Source: CAVUAT01 sp963739545
GTDB lineage: Bacteria > Actinomycetota > Thermoleophilia > Solirubrobacterales > 70-9
NCBI GenBank assembly: GCA_963739545.1
Contig: CAVUAT010000011.1
Location: 434,001 to 498,000, forward strand
DNA: 64,000 nucleotides
Direction of reading: 5' to 3'
The first letter of the stretch is position 1. Each line of letters begins with the position of its first letter. Positions 1 to 8,401 of this stretch are shown piece by piece. A program made the translations under genes and the position numbers. The notes beneath the pieces were generated by a model. The model ran no database searches. It was not told the DNA's origin and worked only from the letters and a program-made list of their open reading frames with translations.

Positions 1-278
1 AAGACCTCGTCCTTGACCGACTGCGCCCAGCAGCCGCCGACACCGACGATCCGCTCGGGGTCCTCGCCCTTCAGCCGCTTCGCCTCGCCGAGGTGGGCGA
101 TGAAGCGGTTGTCCGCCGACTCGCGGATGGAGCACGTGTTGAAGAGGATCAGATCGGCCTCTTCGCGGGTCTCGGACTCCGAGAAGCCGAGCGACTCGAG
201 CATGCCCTTCATCCGCTCGGAGTCGTGCTCGTTCATCTGGCACCCGAAGGTGGTGACGTGGAAGCGCTTGCCGGGCAT
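1..278 (-). CDS. miaB: MiaB, tRNA 2-methylthio-N6-isopentenyladenosine-37 synthase, N-terminal part (runs off window start)
   Basis: The first 92 residues of a methylthiotransferase are visible. They begin MPGKRFHVTTFGCQMNEHDS, with the N-terminal UPF0004 domain Cys of TFGCQMN and further Cys at NTCSIRE and GGCW. These three Cys bind the auxiliary 4Fe-4S cluster in this family. The radical SAM and TRAM domains lie beyond base 1. MiaB thiomethylates i6A37 in tRNAs reading UNN codons. The ATG at 276-278 (read on minus) matches the family start. The gene is divergent from a small plus-strand pair. MiaB rather than MtaB or RimO is favoured by the GCQMNEHDSE sequence. Confidence 0.93.
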   Translation of the reverse strand, partial: MPGKRFHVTTFGCQMNEHDSERMKGMLESLGFSESETREEADLILFNTCSIRESADNRFIAHLGEAKRLKGEDPERIVGVGGCWAQSVKDEV

Positions 279-377
279 CGGGGGTCAGGCTACCTCGCAG
301 GGACGAGTTGCGAACTGCCGGGAATAAAGCCGGCGGATCGGCGTCTTCGGTGGCGACAGCTACGAGGAAGGCCCGAC

Positions 378-587
378 ATGCATCCGCTCGCACAGCTCAT
401 CAACTCCCAGCAGCGCCACACCCGACAGCAGGTCGCCCGCCCCCCTCGCCGTCGCGCGGCGAAGCTCCGTGAGGCGGAGGAGAACGAGGCCCAGGTCGTC
501 GCCACCGCGCCCACGCGCCGCGGCAGGATCCGCGTCGCGATCAGCTGGGCCGGCGGCCGGGGCACCGCGCGGCGGCGGGCGCTTTGA
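378..587 (+). CDS. small basic protein of unknown function
   Basis: A 69-residue Arg/Ala-rich protein begins MHPLAQLINSQQRHTRQQVA. A good ribosome site (GAGGAAGG) lies about 8 nt before the ATG at 378. The N-terminal half looks like an amphipathic helix rich in Gln, Arg and Glu, resembling the short, often unannotated, helical proteins common in actinobacteria. I recognise no family. It lies 16 nt upstream of the next plus-strand gene and is divergent from miaB, so the two small genes probably share a transcript. The basic C-terminal half could be partly artefactual. Confidence 0.5.
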   Translation: MHPLAQLINSQQRHTRQQVARPPRRRAAKLREAEENEAQVVATAPTRRGRIRVAISWAGGRGTARRRAL

Positions 588-603
588 TGGCCGGCGGGTC
601 TCG

Positions 604-915
604 ATGACCGATGTCACGCTCCGCGTCTGCAGCCTGGACGACGAGAAGGCCCTTCGCGGGATCGCGGAACGCGACTCCAGCGGCGTCCCCTCCGGGACGC
701 TCCTGGGCGCCGTGATCGAGGGCGAGCTGGTCGCGGCGATCTCGCTCGGAAGCGGCCAGGTGATCGCGGATCCCTTTCGTCCCACCGCGGACGCCGTCGA
801 GCTGCTGCGCCGCCGCGCCGATCAGATTCAGCGAACCGCGGGCGGGCGTGGGCGTTTCCTGCGGTCTCGGCGTCGGGCGCGAATCGGCGCCGAACCGCGC
901 GGCGAGACCCAGTAA
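604..915 (+). CDS. small conserved hypothetical protein
   Basis: A 103-residue protein begins at the ATG at 604. A central stretch reads GTLLGAVIEGELVAAISLG followed by GQVIADPFRPTADAVELLR, then an Arg-rich tail. This pattern (a beta pair 'V-E-GELVAA-S', then 'VIADPFR-TA-VELLR-RA-Q') recurs in short proteins of Solirubrobacterales-like genomes as I remember them, with no assigned function. It may be a degenerate acetyltransferase-like fold, but that is a guess. It follows the 378-587 gene closely and converges on the cupredoxin gene 15 nt downstream. Confidence 0.6.
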   Translation: MTDVTLRVCSLDDEKALRGIAERDSSGVPSGTLLGAVIEGELVAAISLGSGQVIADPFRPTADAVELLRRRADQIQRTAGGRGRFLRSRRRARIGAEPRGETQ

Positions 916-930
916 CGAGACGCGGGGGCA

Positions 931-1602
931 CTACTCGACGGTGAGGGTGCCCTCCATGCCGCCCTCGCGGTGCCCGGGGACCGTACAGAAGTAGACGTAT
1001 TCCCCGGGTACGAGCTCGGCGCTCGCCTCTGTGTCCTCATTCGCCACGGTCGAGCTCTCGGCAAGCAGCTGACCCTCCTCGTCCTCGATCGCAACGTTGT
1101 GGGAGACAGGGGACGGGTTCGCGTAGGCGACTTTGACCGCACCGGCAGCGGCCTGCAGCCCATCCGGATCGAAGACCAGGGAACCGTCCGGCGGCGAGGT
1201 GACGTCTAGCGTCTGTGCCGGGCCGCCCTCGACCGAGGGAGAAGCCTGCTCCGAGGGAGCCTGCTCGCCGCCGGGTGCCGCCCCAGGTTCCGTGGGGGTC
1301 TCTCCGCTGGGTGAGCCGCCGGGGTTCGTGGGCACGGTGTCCCCGGACTCGACCTCTTCTGAGGCCAGCGCCTCAGCCTCGGCTATCTCGGCGTCGCGGT
1401 GCTCCTTCTCCTCGGAGGCGTTCGCGACCGCGTATGCCGCGGTGCTCACGACGACCAGGGCGAAGACCGCGATCCCGCCACCCATCGCGCGCCCGCTCGG
1501 CGGAAAGGAGTCCTTGCCGCGGATCCCGATGAACGAGATCGCGAGCGCGGCGAGCACCAGCGCCACGCCGAAGTACCAGAAGATCGAGCCGTCCAAGTCC
1601 AT
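931..1602 (-). CDS. membrane-anchored cupredoxin (plastocyanin-like) protein
   Basis: This 223-residue protein has two N-terminal hydrophobic segments (about residues 8-26 and 42-60), a low-complexity Pro/Gly/Ser/Glu linker (about 65-130), and a C-terminal blue-copper-type domain. The copper ligands are visible: His in SHNVAIE, then Cys, His and Met in YFCTVPGHREGGM, the classic C-x-x-x-x-H-x-x-x-x-M spacing. It probably acts as an extracytoplasmic electron carrier or copper-binding protein. Similar proteins sit near respiratory oxidases, but none is visible here. It follows recX on the same strand with a 29-nt gap and may be the operon tail. Confidence 0.85.
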   Translation of the reverse strand: MDLDGSIFWYFGVALVLAALAISFIGIRGKDSFPPSGRAMGGGIAVFALVVVSTAAYAVANASEEKEHRDAEIAEAEALASEEVESGDTVPTNPGGSPSGETPTEPGAAPGGEQAPSEQASPSVEGGPAQTLDVTSPPDGSLVFDPDGLQAAAGAVKVAYANPSPVSHNVAIEDEEGQLLAESSTVANEDTEASAELVPGEYVYFCTVPGHREGGMEGTLTVE

Positions 1603-1631
1603 TGCGCGGGTCGGATCCTATCCACTCGCGC

Positions 1632-2099
1632 CTACGCGGCCGCCTCGAAGCGCCTCACCGCGTCGTAGGCGATCTCGAGCGGGAAGCCTCGGCGCGCGAG
1701 CAGCGAGAGCGCCTTGCCGCGCCCCGCCTCGTCGCCGACATCCGCGCCACTGTCGCCCAGCAGGGCGACGGCTCGGTCGAGCACCTCGGCGGTGGGCTCG
1801 CGGGCGAGCGCTGCGTCAATCAGCGACTCCCCGACCCCGCGCGCCCGCAGGGCCTCGCCGATCCGGTCCGGCCCCCACCCGCGCAGCTCGCGCTTGTCCT
1901 CGGCGAAGCGCACGGCGAAACGCTCGTCGTCGATGCCGCCCGACTCCGCCAGGCGCGCCAGCACGTCGGCCAGCTCCACCTCGCCGACGCCGCGTTCGCG
2001 TAGCCAGCCCTCGATCTCGGCCTCGGTGCGCTCCTTCTGGCCGAGAGCCCGAAGCGCGAGCTCGAACCCGTCCTGCTCTCGGGCCTCAGCGCGCGCCAC
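1632..2099 (-). CDS. recX: RecX, regulator of RecA filament assembly
   Basis: A 155-residue protein of three tandem three-helix repeats, as in RecX: RTEAEIEGWLRERGV, DDERFAVRFAEDKRELRGWG and a C-terminal GKALSLLARRGFPLEIAYDAV. The length matches actinobacterial RecX. RecX caps or destabilises RecA-ssDNA filaments. It begins 18 nt downstream of recA on the same strand, the usual recA-recX arrangement, so it should share the DNA-damage-responsive promoter. Confidence 0.93.
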   Translation of the reverse strand: MARAEAREQDGFELALRALGQKERTEAEIEGWLRERGVGEVELADVLARLAESGGIDDERFAVRFAEDKRELRGWGPDRIGEALRARGVGESLIDAALAREPTAEVLDRAVALLGDSGADVGDEAGRGKALSLLARRGFPLEIAYDAVRRFEAAA

Positions 2100-2117
2100 G
2101 GACGCGACGGCGGCTCA

Positions 2118-3320
2118 TCAGGCGGCCTTCTTCTGCGCCTTGCGCTTGCCCAGCTCCTCCGCCTCGGGCTCGGGCTCTTCGGCCTCCGACTCCGCCTCGG
2201 GCGCGGGGTCGGGCACGGCCTGCGGCTTGCGGGCGTCGATCGCGTCCTGTTTGACCTTGGCCGCGGCGCCGATCTTGTCGTAGACCAGGCCCTCGAGCTC
2301 GTTTCGCAGCTCTGGGTTCTCGCGCAGGAACTCCTTGGTGTTGTTGCGCCCCTGGCCGAGGCGGGTCTCGCCGTAGGAGAAGAAGGACCCGGACTTCTGG
2401 ACCAGGTCGTGCTCCAGGGCCAGGTCAAGGACCCCGCCCTCCTTCGAGATCCCCTGCCCGTACTCGATGTCGAACTCGGCCTGCTTGAACGGCGGGGCCA
2501 CCTTGTTCTTGACGACCTTGACGCGCACGCGGTTGCCGACCGCCTCGGTGCCCTCCTTCAGGGTCTCGATGCGGCGGATGTCGAGCCGCTGCGAGGAATA
2601 GAACTTCAGCGCGCGCCCGCCGGGCTGCGTCTCGGGCGAGCCGAACATTACGCCGATCTTCTCGCGGATCTGGTTCGTGAACACGCAGAGGGTGTTCGCG
2701 CGGTTCAGGTTCCCGGCCAGCTTGCGCAGCGCCTGCGACATGAGGCGGGCCTGGAGGCCGACTGTCTGCTCGCCCATCTGCCCCTCAAGCTCGACCCGCG
2801 GGGTCAGCGCGGCGACGGAGTCGATCGCGACCACGTCGACCGCCCCGGAGCGCACCAGCACGTCGACGATCTCGAGCGCCTGCTCGCCGTAGTCGGGCTG
2901 GGAGATCAGAAGCTCCTCGGTGTTGACGCCGATCCGGCGCGCGTACTGAGGGTCGAGCGCGTGCTCGGTGTCGACGAAGGCGCAGACGCCGCCGCGGGCC
3001 TGGGCCTCAGCGATGATGTGGTAGACGAGGGTCGTCTTACCGGAAGCCTCCGGGCCGAAGATCTCGATGATGCGCCCGCGCGGAACCCCGCCGACGCCGA
3101 GCGCGACGTCGAGCGGCAGCGAGCCGGTTGAGATCGCCTCGACCGCGACCTTGCTGTCGGCTCCCAGCCGCATCAGCGAGCCGGCGCCGAACTCCTTCTC
3201 GATGTGGCTCACGGCGGCCTGAAGCGCCTGGTCGCGCGCCTTGGCGTCCTTCTCGCCGGGCTCCCTCAGGTTCGCACCCCTCGCGTCGGCATCACTCATG
3301 CTGGGCTTCTCGTCTGCCAT
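2118..3320 (-). CDS. recA: RecA recombinase
   Basis: RecA catalyses strand exchange and LexA self-cleavage. The protein (400 residues from the chosen start) has Walker A GPEASGKTT, Walker B VVAIDSVAAL, loop L1 and L2 regions (TPRVELEGQMG; NQIREKIGVMFG) and an acidic C-terminal tail ending in Lys-rich KRKAQKKAA. I chose the ATG read from 3320 because a GAGAGG site ends 8 nt before it. ATG at 3326 and GTG at 3329 are in frame but too close to that site. It overlaps nothing, but its promoter region and LexA-like box lie inside the 3' end of thpR. Confidence 0.97.
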   Translation of the reverse strand: MADEKPSMSDADARGANLREPGEKDAKARDQALQAAVSHIEKEFGAGSLMRLGADSKVAVEAISTGSLPLDVALGVGGVPRGRIIEIFGPEASGKTTLVYHIIAEAQARGGVCAFVDTEHALDPQYARRIGVNTEELLISQPDYGEQALEIVDVLVRSGAVDVVAIDSVAALTPRVELEGQMGEQTVGLQARLMSQALRKLAGNLNRANTLCVFTNQIREKIGVMFGSPETQPGGRALKFYSSQRLDIRRIETLKEGTEAVGNRVRVKVVKNKVAPPFKQAEFDIEYGQGISKEGGVLDLALEHDLVQKSGSFFSYGETRLGQGRNNTKEFLRENPELRNELEGLVYDKIGAAAKVKQDAIDARKPQAVPDPAPEAESEAEEPEPEAEELGKRKAQKKAA

Positions 3321-3325
3321 TTCCA

Positions 3326-3949
3326 TCACCTCTCTGTCTCGTCGGCCGTCGGAAGCTCCAACTCAGCCATCGGTTCGTATACAGCGCCCCCTCGCCTCTG
3401 CAGCGAGCGGAAGAGGACCAAACGTACGAGCGCCGTCGGACGTAAGAACGTATGTTCGGGAACGGGTCCCGGCGGATGCCGCACCGCCGCCGGCCTGCGG
3501 CTGCCGCGCCTGGCGGCCCGCACACGTGCCACGGTCAGATGGGGCCAGAACTGGCGCGCCTCGGGCTCGTGGAGCCCCGCCGCGATCAGCCCCGCCTCCA
3601 CCTGCCGCTGCAGGATCTCGGCCTGCGGCGACGGGGTCGCGAGCGCGAACAGGCGCGGGCGCTTGCCGCGGGGGATCCCGACCGGCTCGGGCTCGACGCT
3701 GACCAGCGGCGCGGGCGAATCGACCTGCGAGAAGGCGGCTTCGGCGATCGCATCGACCTGCGCCTCGTCGCGCGACCCAAGGAAGACCAGCGTCATGTGC
3801 AGGGCCTCCGGGCGCACCGCCCGCAGCGCCGGGTCATCGAAGCCCTCCTGCCAGCTCGCCAGCCCGCGCCGCAGATCGTCGGGGAGGTCGAGTGCGACGA
3901 ATAGCCGCGCCCGCGCCGCGCGATCGCCTTCCGCTCGAGGAGGAGCCAT
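3326..3949 (-). CDS. thpR: ThpR, RNA 2',3'-cyclic phosphodiesterase (LigT family)
   Basis: A 2H phosphoesterase of 207 residues with both signature H-x-T/S motifs: HMTLVFLG (about residue 51) and HLTVARV (about 136). The family hydrolyses 2',3'-cyclic phosphate ends of RNA in vitro. It starts RARLFVALDLPDDLRRGL after a short extension. The stop lies 5 nt before the recA start, so recA transcription starts within it and read-through is likely. In many actinobacteria thpR lies between cinA and recA. Here an inserted block (YihY, hydrolases) separates it from cinA. Confidence 0.92.
   Translation of the reverse strand: MAPPRAEGDRAARARLFVALDLPDDLRRGLASWQEGFDDPALRAVRPEALHMTLVFLGSRDEAQVDAIAEAAFSQVDSPAPLVSVEPEPVGIPRGKRPRLFALATPSPQAEILQRQVEAGLIAAGLHEPEARQFWPHLTVARVRAARRGSRRPAAVRHPPGPVPEHTFLRPTALVRLVLFRSLQRRGGAVYEPMAELELPTADETER
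3447..3458 (-). promoter_or_regulatory. LexA (SOS) operator upstream of recA
   Basis: The perfect palindrome GAACATACGTTC (minus strand) fits the Gram-positive SOS box core GAAC-N4-GTTC. It lies about 127 nt upstream of the chosen recA start, inside the coding end of thpR. Location at recA is the strongest support. The same 12-mer occurs at 52465-52476. Confidence 0.8.
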
Positions 3950-4013
3950 GCACGAAACCGTAAGCGCGCGAGCGGTCCGGTTCGCCCCCGCCCTAGCGGG
4001 TAAGCAGCGCTCG

Positions 4014-5036
4014 ATGGACTACGACAAAGATCGCAGGAACGGCAGCGCCGAGGCAACCGCGGACGAAGGCGCCGTGACCGAGCCCGTCGCCCCCGATGAA
4101 AGCGACCCCACCGGCGCCGAGCGCAAGTCCGGGCGCTGGGCGACCGCCAAGCGGACCGTGACCGAGTTCCAGGAAGACGGCATGACCGACTGGGCGGCTG
4201 CGCTGACGTACTACGGGTTGTTGTCGCTGTTCCCCGCGCTGATCGCCCTGGTCTCGCTGATCGGCGTCTTCGCCGAGCCGGAAGCGACGACCGCGAAGCT
4301 GACCGAGATCGTCTCCGAGCTCGGTCCCGACAGCGCTGCCGACACCTTCCAGGGCCCCGTCGAGTCGATCACCTCCAACCGCGGCGCCTCGGGAGTCATC
4401 TTCTTCGTCGGGCTGGGGCTGGCGCTGTTTTCGGCCTCGTCGTACATCGGCGCCTTCGGGCGGGCCTCCAACGTCATCTACGAGACGCGCGAAGGGCGAC
4501 CGTTTTGGAAGCTGCGCCCGTTCCAGGTCCTTATCACCCTCGCGATGGTGATCATGCTGGCGCTGATCGCGGTCGCCCTGGTCATGACCGGGCCCGTCGT
4601 CGAAGCGGTCGCGGGCCCGCTCGGTATCGGCGACACAGCCGTCTCGATCTGGAACGTGGCGAAATGGCCCGTGCTGCTTGCCATGGCCTCGGTGATCGTC
4701 GCGGTCCTCTACTACGCGTCGCCGAACGTGAAGCTTCGCGGCATCCGCTGGATCACCCCCGGCAGCGTCGTTGCCATCGTCGTATGGCTGCTCGCCTCCG
4801 CCGCCTTCGCGCTCTACGTCTCCAACTTCGGCTCCTACGACAAGACCTACGGCACCCTGGGCGGGCTGGTCGCGCTGCTCGTCTGGCTGTGGATCACGAA
4901 CCTGGCGATCCTGTTCGGCGCCGAGCTCAACGCCGAGATCGAGCGCAGCAAGCAGATTTCGGAGGGCACCCCCGGCGCCGAGAAGCAGATCCAGCTCGAG
5001 CGTCGCGACGCGCCCAGCCCCCCGAAAACCGCCTAG
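4014..5036 (+). CDS. YihY/virulence factor BrkB family inner-membrane protein
   Basis: A 340-residue membrane protein with an acidic cytoplasmic N-terminus and about six hydrophobic helices. Family landmarks are DWAAALTYYGLLSLFPALIA in the first helix, GAFGRASNVIYE, and the C-terminal YGTLGGLVALLVWLWITN followed by FGAELNAE. YihY proteins were once misnamed RNase BN; their transport role is unsettled. I chose the ATG at 4014. An in-frame ATG at 3948 has a better upstream AGGAGG-like site and would add 22 residues, but that sequence is also the start of thpR. Its stop shares the tetramer CTAG with the convergent hydrolase. Confidence 0.88.
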   Translation: MDYDKDRRNGSAEATADEGAVTEPVAPDESDPTGAERKSGRWATAKRTVTEFQEDGMTDWAAALTYYGLLSLFPALIALVSLIGVFAEPEATTAKLTEIVSELGPDSAADTFQGPVESITSNRGASGVIFFVGLGLALFSASSYIGAFGRASNVIYETREGRPFWKLRPFQVLITLAMVIMLALIAVALVMTGPVVEAVAGPLGIGDTAVSIWNVAKWPVLLAMASVIVAVLYYASPNVKLRGIRWITPGSVVAIVVWLLASAAFALYVSNFGSYDKTYGTLGGLVALLVWLWITNLAILFGAELNAEIERSKQISEGTPGAEKQIQLERRDAPSPPKTA

Positions 5037-5950
5037 TCCCGCGTTCGCGCGAGCCGCAGCACGCGCCCGATTGCCTTGACGACCAGGGCGGGCTGCTGGA
5101 CCTGCACGTAGTGCCCGCTCTCGCGCGCGAAGTAGCGCTTGACGCCCGGCTGCAGCGACGCGAGGTAGCGCTGGTTGCGCTCCCACGAAGCGTCGACGAA
5201 GTCCGCGAAACTCTTGGCCACTCCCTGCGGCGCGCCGAACCCCTTCCCCTTGGTAATCGTCACCTCGGGAACCGGCCGAACCGGGACCGGCTTGCGTCGG
5301 ATCTGGCGGAAGGAGCGGTAGAAGTCGACCGTCTCGAGGTCCGCGTAGCCCTCCAGGCCCGGGACCGTGTCGACCAGGTACCTGCGGTTGTAGAACGCGA
5401 ACTGCCGCTTGTTCATCGCGTCCTGCATCCCCTCCGAGATGGCGTCGACGAGCACGAGCCCCGCCACGCGCTTCGGGTAGCGGGCGGCGTAGTTCCGGAT
5501 GATCAGACCGCCGGTCGAGTGCCCGACGAGCACCAAGGGCACGGGGACGCGAGCCGCGCGCAGGGTCAGCTCGAGGTCGCGGGCGATCCCCGCCGTGGTG
5601 CGAGGCTGGCGGATCGGGGTGCTGCGGCTGAACTCGCCGGCGGAGCGGGTGGTGCCGGGCCGGTCGTACTCGCAGACCCGCGTGCCCTCCGAGACGACGT
5701 TGTAGACGCTCCCGGCGTCGCCCTCGGGGCCGTCGGCCACGTTCCAGATGTCGCCGCGGTTGCGGAGGCCCGCCTCGAGGACGACCGTCGGGGAGCCCTG
5801 CCCGCGGCACTCCAGGTAGACCTGGCGGCCTGGCCGGATCGTCACGAGCCCCGCGAAGTCGCCCGAGGATTGAGCGCCGGCCGAAGCCGACAGCGGGACC
5901 GCCGCCGCGCAGCAGAGCGCGAGCATCGCAAATGCTCGCGCGACCCTCAC
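5033..5950 (-). CDS. exported alpha/beta hydrolase
   Basis: A 305-residue alpha/beta-hydrolase with a short N-terminal hydrophobic segment (AFAMLALCCAAAVPLSASAGA), probably a signal peptide. The nucleophile elbow is LVGHSTGG, following YDRPGTTRS. A C-terminal GHYVQVQQPALV supplies the catalytic His. The substrate is unknown. The GTG start at 5950 overlaps the preceding epoxide hydrolase stop as GTGA, implying co-translation. The stop is shared in CTAG with the convergent YihY gene. Confidence 0.85.
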   Translation of the reverse strand: MRVARAFAMLALCCAAAVPLSASAGAQSSGDFAGLVTIRPGRQVYLECRGQGSPTVVLEAGLRNRGDIWNVADGPEGDAGSVYNVVSEGTRVCEYDRPGTTRSAGEFSRSTPIRQPRTTAGIARDLELTLRAARVPVPLVLVGHSTGGLIIRNYAARYPKRVAGLVLVDAISEGMQDAMNKRQFAFYNRRYLVDTVPGLEGYADLETVDFYRSFRQIRRKPVPVRPVPEVTITKGKGFGAPQGVAKSFADFVDASWERNQRYLASLQPGVKRYFARESGHYVQVQQPALVVKAIGRVLRLARTRD

Positions 5951-7092
5951 GCACCCGCCTCGTCGAGGAAGGCGAGCAGCTCGGCGGCGTAAGCCTCGGG
6001 CTCCTCGAATGCCGCGAAGTGCCCGCCCGCGGGCATCTCGCTCCAGCGGCGCAGGTCGCCGAGCAGCCGCTCGGTCCAGGCGCGCGGCGGGTTCAGGCCG
6101 ACTGGTTCCCCCGACGCGCCCCCGCTCATCTCGGCCGGATAGGCGGCGATGCCGGCCGGGACCTGGACCCTCTCCCCCGGCTTGAGGCGCCAGCGCTCGC
6201 GGCCCTCGGCCCAATACAGGCGCATCGAGGAACCGATCGAGCCGGTGGACCAGAACATCGTCAGGAAGTCGCAGAGCTCGTCCTTGGAGAAGCGGCTCTC
6301 GACCTCTCCCCCGCTCGCGCTCCAGTTTCGATACTTGTCGAGCAGGTAGGACGCCAGCCCTGCGGGCGAGTCGGTCAGCCCCGGCGAGATCGAGTCGGGA
6401 GCCAGCCCCTGGATCACCAGGTGCTGGCCGTGGCGGCGGCGCCAGCGCTGAGCTCGCTCGATCCACTCGCCTTCCTCCTCGGTGAGGGGCGGTCGTTCGA
6501 GGTCGCCGGGAAGCGGCAACGTGTGCGGCGTCGAGACGTGCAGCGCGACCACGCGCTCGGGTTCGTCGAAGGCGATCCGAGCGGCCAGCATCCCGCCCCA
6601 GTCCCCACCGGCGACGCTGAAGCGCTCGAGCCCGAGGCCGTCGACGAGCAGCTCGCGGAGCCGCGCGGCCGTGGCTGCGACGTTCAGCGGCTCGCCGGGG
6701 TCCTCGGACCACGCGAACCCGGGAAGCGATGGGACGACGACCTCGCGGCCCGCGGCCACGATCGGCCCGATCACCAGCTCGTACTCGATCGGTCCACTCG
6801 GCCACCCATGCAGCAGCACGACCGGCGGGGCCCCCGACTTCTCCGGGGGCCCGGCCCGAAACGCCTGCATCCCGTCCCAGCGAAGGCTCTCCATCTCGTT
6901 CAGCCGCTCCAACCGCGCGAAGTCGTACCCCACGCGCCAGTGCTCGCAGAGCTCGCGCACGTAGGCGAGGTCTGCGCCGAGGGCCCATCCGTCGCCCCGC
7001 GGCTGCTCGGGCCAACGCGTGCGGCCGAGGCGCTCGCGCAGGTCGACGACGAGGTCGCGCTCGACTCGGATCTCGTAGGGCTCGGGCCTCAT
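5947..7092 (-). CDS. epoxide hydrolase (EHN-domain family)
   Basis: A 381-residue protein with an N-terminal EHN domain (RTRWPEQPRGDGWALG, YVRELCEHWRVGYDF) followed by an alpha/beta-hydrolase core. Catalytic features are the HGWPS oxyanion loop, nucleophile Asp in VAGGDWGG (about residue 167) and His in GGHFAAFEEPE (about 356), the order found in microsomal-type epoxide hydrolases. It should convert epoxides to diols, with physiological substrate unknown. It is coupled to the exported hydrolase by a 4-nt overlap and follows cinA at 28 nt. Confidence 0.88.
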   Translation of the reverse strand: MRPEPYEIRVERDLVVDLRERLGRTRWPEQPRGDGWALGADLAYVRELCEHWRVGYDFARLERLNEMESLRWDGMQAFRAGPPEKSGAPPVVLLHGWPSGPIEYELVIGPIVAAGREVVVPSLPGFAWSEDPGEPLNVAATAARLRELLVDGLGLERFSVAGGDWGGMLAARIAFDEPERVVALHVSTPHTLPLPGDLERPPLTEEEGEWIERAQRWRRRHGQHLVIQGLAPDSISPGLTDSPAGLASYLLDKYRNWSASGGEVESRFSKDELCDFLTMFWSTGSIGSSMRLYWAEGRERWRLKPGERVQVPAGIAAYPAEMSGGASGEPVGLNPPRAWTERLLGDLRRWSEMPAGGHFAAFEEPEAYAAELLAFLDEAGA

Positions 7093-7120
7093 TGTCGAGG
7101 ATGAGGACCCCGGTGGGGTC

Positions 7121-8401
7121 TCACCTGGGCGGCTCGCGCCCCTCGAGCAAATACCGCGTCATGTGCATCGCGACCATCGTCGAGCGCTGGCGGATGTCGC
7201 CGCGGTCGCCGGGCAGGACCGGGTCGCGCAGAAGCGCCTCGCCGCTCGCGAGCTTGGCGCAGAAGCAGACGTACCCCACCGGCTTCTCCTCGGTGCCGCC
7301 GTCCGGGCCGGCGATCCCGGTGACGGAGCACGCGACGTCGGCGCCGAAGCGCTCGAGGGCGCCGTCGGCCATCTGCCCTGCGACCTCGGGCGATACGGCC
7401 CCCTTCGACTCGATCAGGGCGGGGTCCACCCCGAGCAGTTCCACCTTGGCCTCGTTCGAGTAGCTGACGACCCCGCCGGCGAACCACTGCGAGGAACCGG
7501 GCGCCTCGGTGCAGCGCGCCGCCAGCAGCCCGCCCGTGCACGACTCGGCGACGGCGAGCATGCCCCCGTCGAGCAGGCGCGCGACCACAGACTCGATCGC
7601 CTCGCCCTCGTAGCTATAGGTGAACTGCCCGAGCTGCTCCCTGAGGCCCGCGAGCAGCGCCTCGCGCGCCTCGGCCCCGCCCTCGCGGTGCCGCACGTCG
7701 GTGACCAGCTCGCCCCCGCGAAGGCAGGTGGTGATCTCGAGCGAGCTCAGGTCCGCGCCCTTCTCGATCTCGCGCAGGCTGCGGGCGAGCTCGGACTCAG
7801 GGATCCCGAACATCCGCACCTCGAAGGTCTCGAACGGCTCGGCGCGGCCGAGCACCTCGCGCACGGCCGACTGCTCGAGCGCCTCCGGCCACATGCCCTT
7901 CAACTCCCGCGGCGGGCCCGGGAGGACGATCGCCACCATTCCATCGGCGGGGACGACCAGGCCGGGAGCCGTCCCGACCGGGTCGAGCGCCACCGCGCCA
8001 ACGGGCACCATCGCCTGTTTGCGGTTCGCCTCGCGGAGGGCGTCGGGGTCGAAGCGCATCCTCGAACGCGATGCGAAACCCTTGATGATCTTGTGGATCT
8101 TCGCCTCCATCTCCTCGTCGAGGACCAGCTCGCGGCCGGCGAAGCGCCCCACGACCTCGGCGGTCAGGTCGTCGGCGGTCGGCCCCAGGCCGCCGCTCGT
8201 GACCGCGAGCTCGATCCCGTCCTCGCGCATGTGCCGAAGCGCCGCGTCGAGGTCGTCGGCGCGATCGCCGACGATCGTGATCTGCGTGACCTCGACTCCG
8301 AGCGCCCCGAGCTGCTCTGAGAGCCACGGCCCGTTTCGGTCCTTGACGAAGCCGCTCAGCACCTCGGTGCCGGTGACCAATATCCCCGCGCGCACGCTCA
8401 C
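7121..8401 (-). CDS. cinA: CinA, competence/damage-inducible protein (NMN amidohydrolase / ADP-ribose pyrophosphatase family)
   Basis: A 426-residue CinA. The N-terminal MoaB/MogA-like COG1058 domain has GTEVLSGFVKDRNG and TSGGLGPTADD. The C-terminal CinA domain has VAVAESCTGGLLAARCT, PGSSQWFAGGVVSYSNEAK and VTGIAGPDGGT. Together these match full-length two-domain CinA, linked to pyridine nucleotide recycling and often co-transcribed with recA. The GTG start at 8401 overlaps the upstream MBL stop as GTGA. Confidence 0.95.
   Translation of the reverse strand: MSVRAGILVTGTEVLSGFVKDRNGPWLSEQLGALGVEVTQITIVGDRADDLDAALRHMREDGIELAVTSGGLGPTADDLTAEVVGRFAGRELVLDEEMEAKIHKIIKGFASRSRMRFDPDALREANRKQAMVPVGAVALDPVGTAPGLVVPADGMVAIVLPGPPRELKGMWPEALEQSAVREVLGRAEPFETFEVRMFGIPESELARSLREIEKGADLSSLEITTCLRGGELVTDVRHREGGAEAREALLAGLREQLGQFTYSYEGEAIESVVARLLDGGMLAVAESCTGGLLAARCTEAPGSSQWFAGGVVSYSNEAKVELLGVDPALIESKGAVSPEVAGQMADGALERFGADVACSVTGIAGPDGGTEEKPVGYVCFCAKLASGEALLRDPVLPGDRGDIRQRSTMVAMHMTRYLLEGREPPR

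Noticed and set aside
3948..4013. N-terminal extension of the YihY protein from ATG 3948
   Set aside because: It has a decent upstream AGGAGG-like site, but that sequence is the start of thpR on the other strand and the added residues show no family similarity. Kept only as an alternative.
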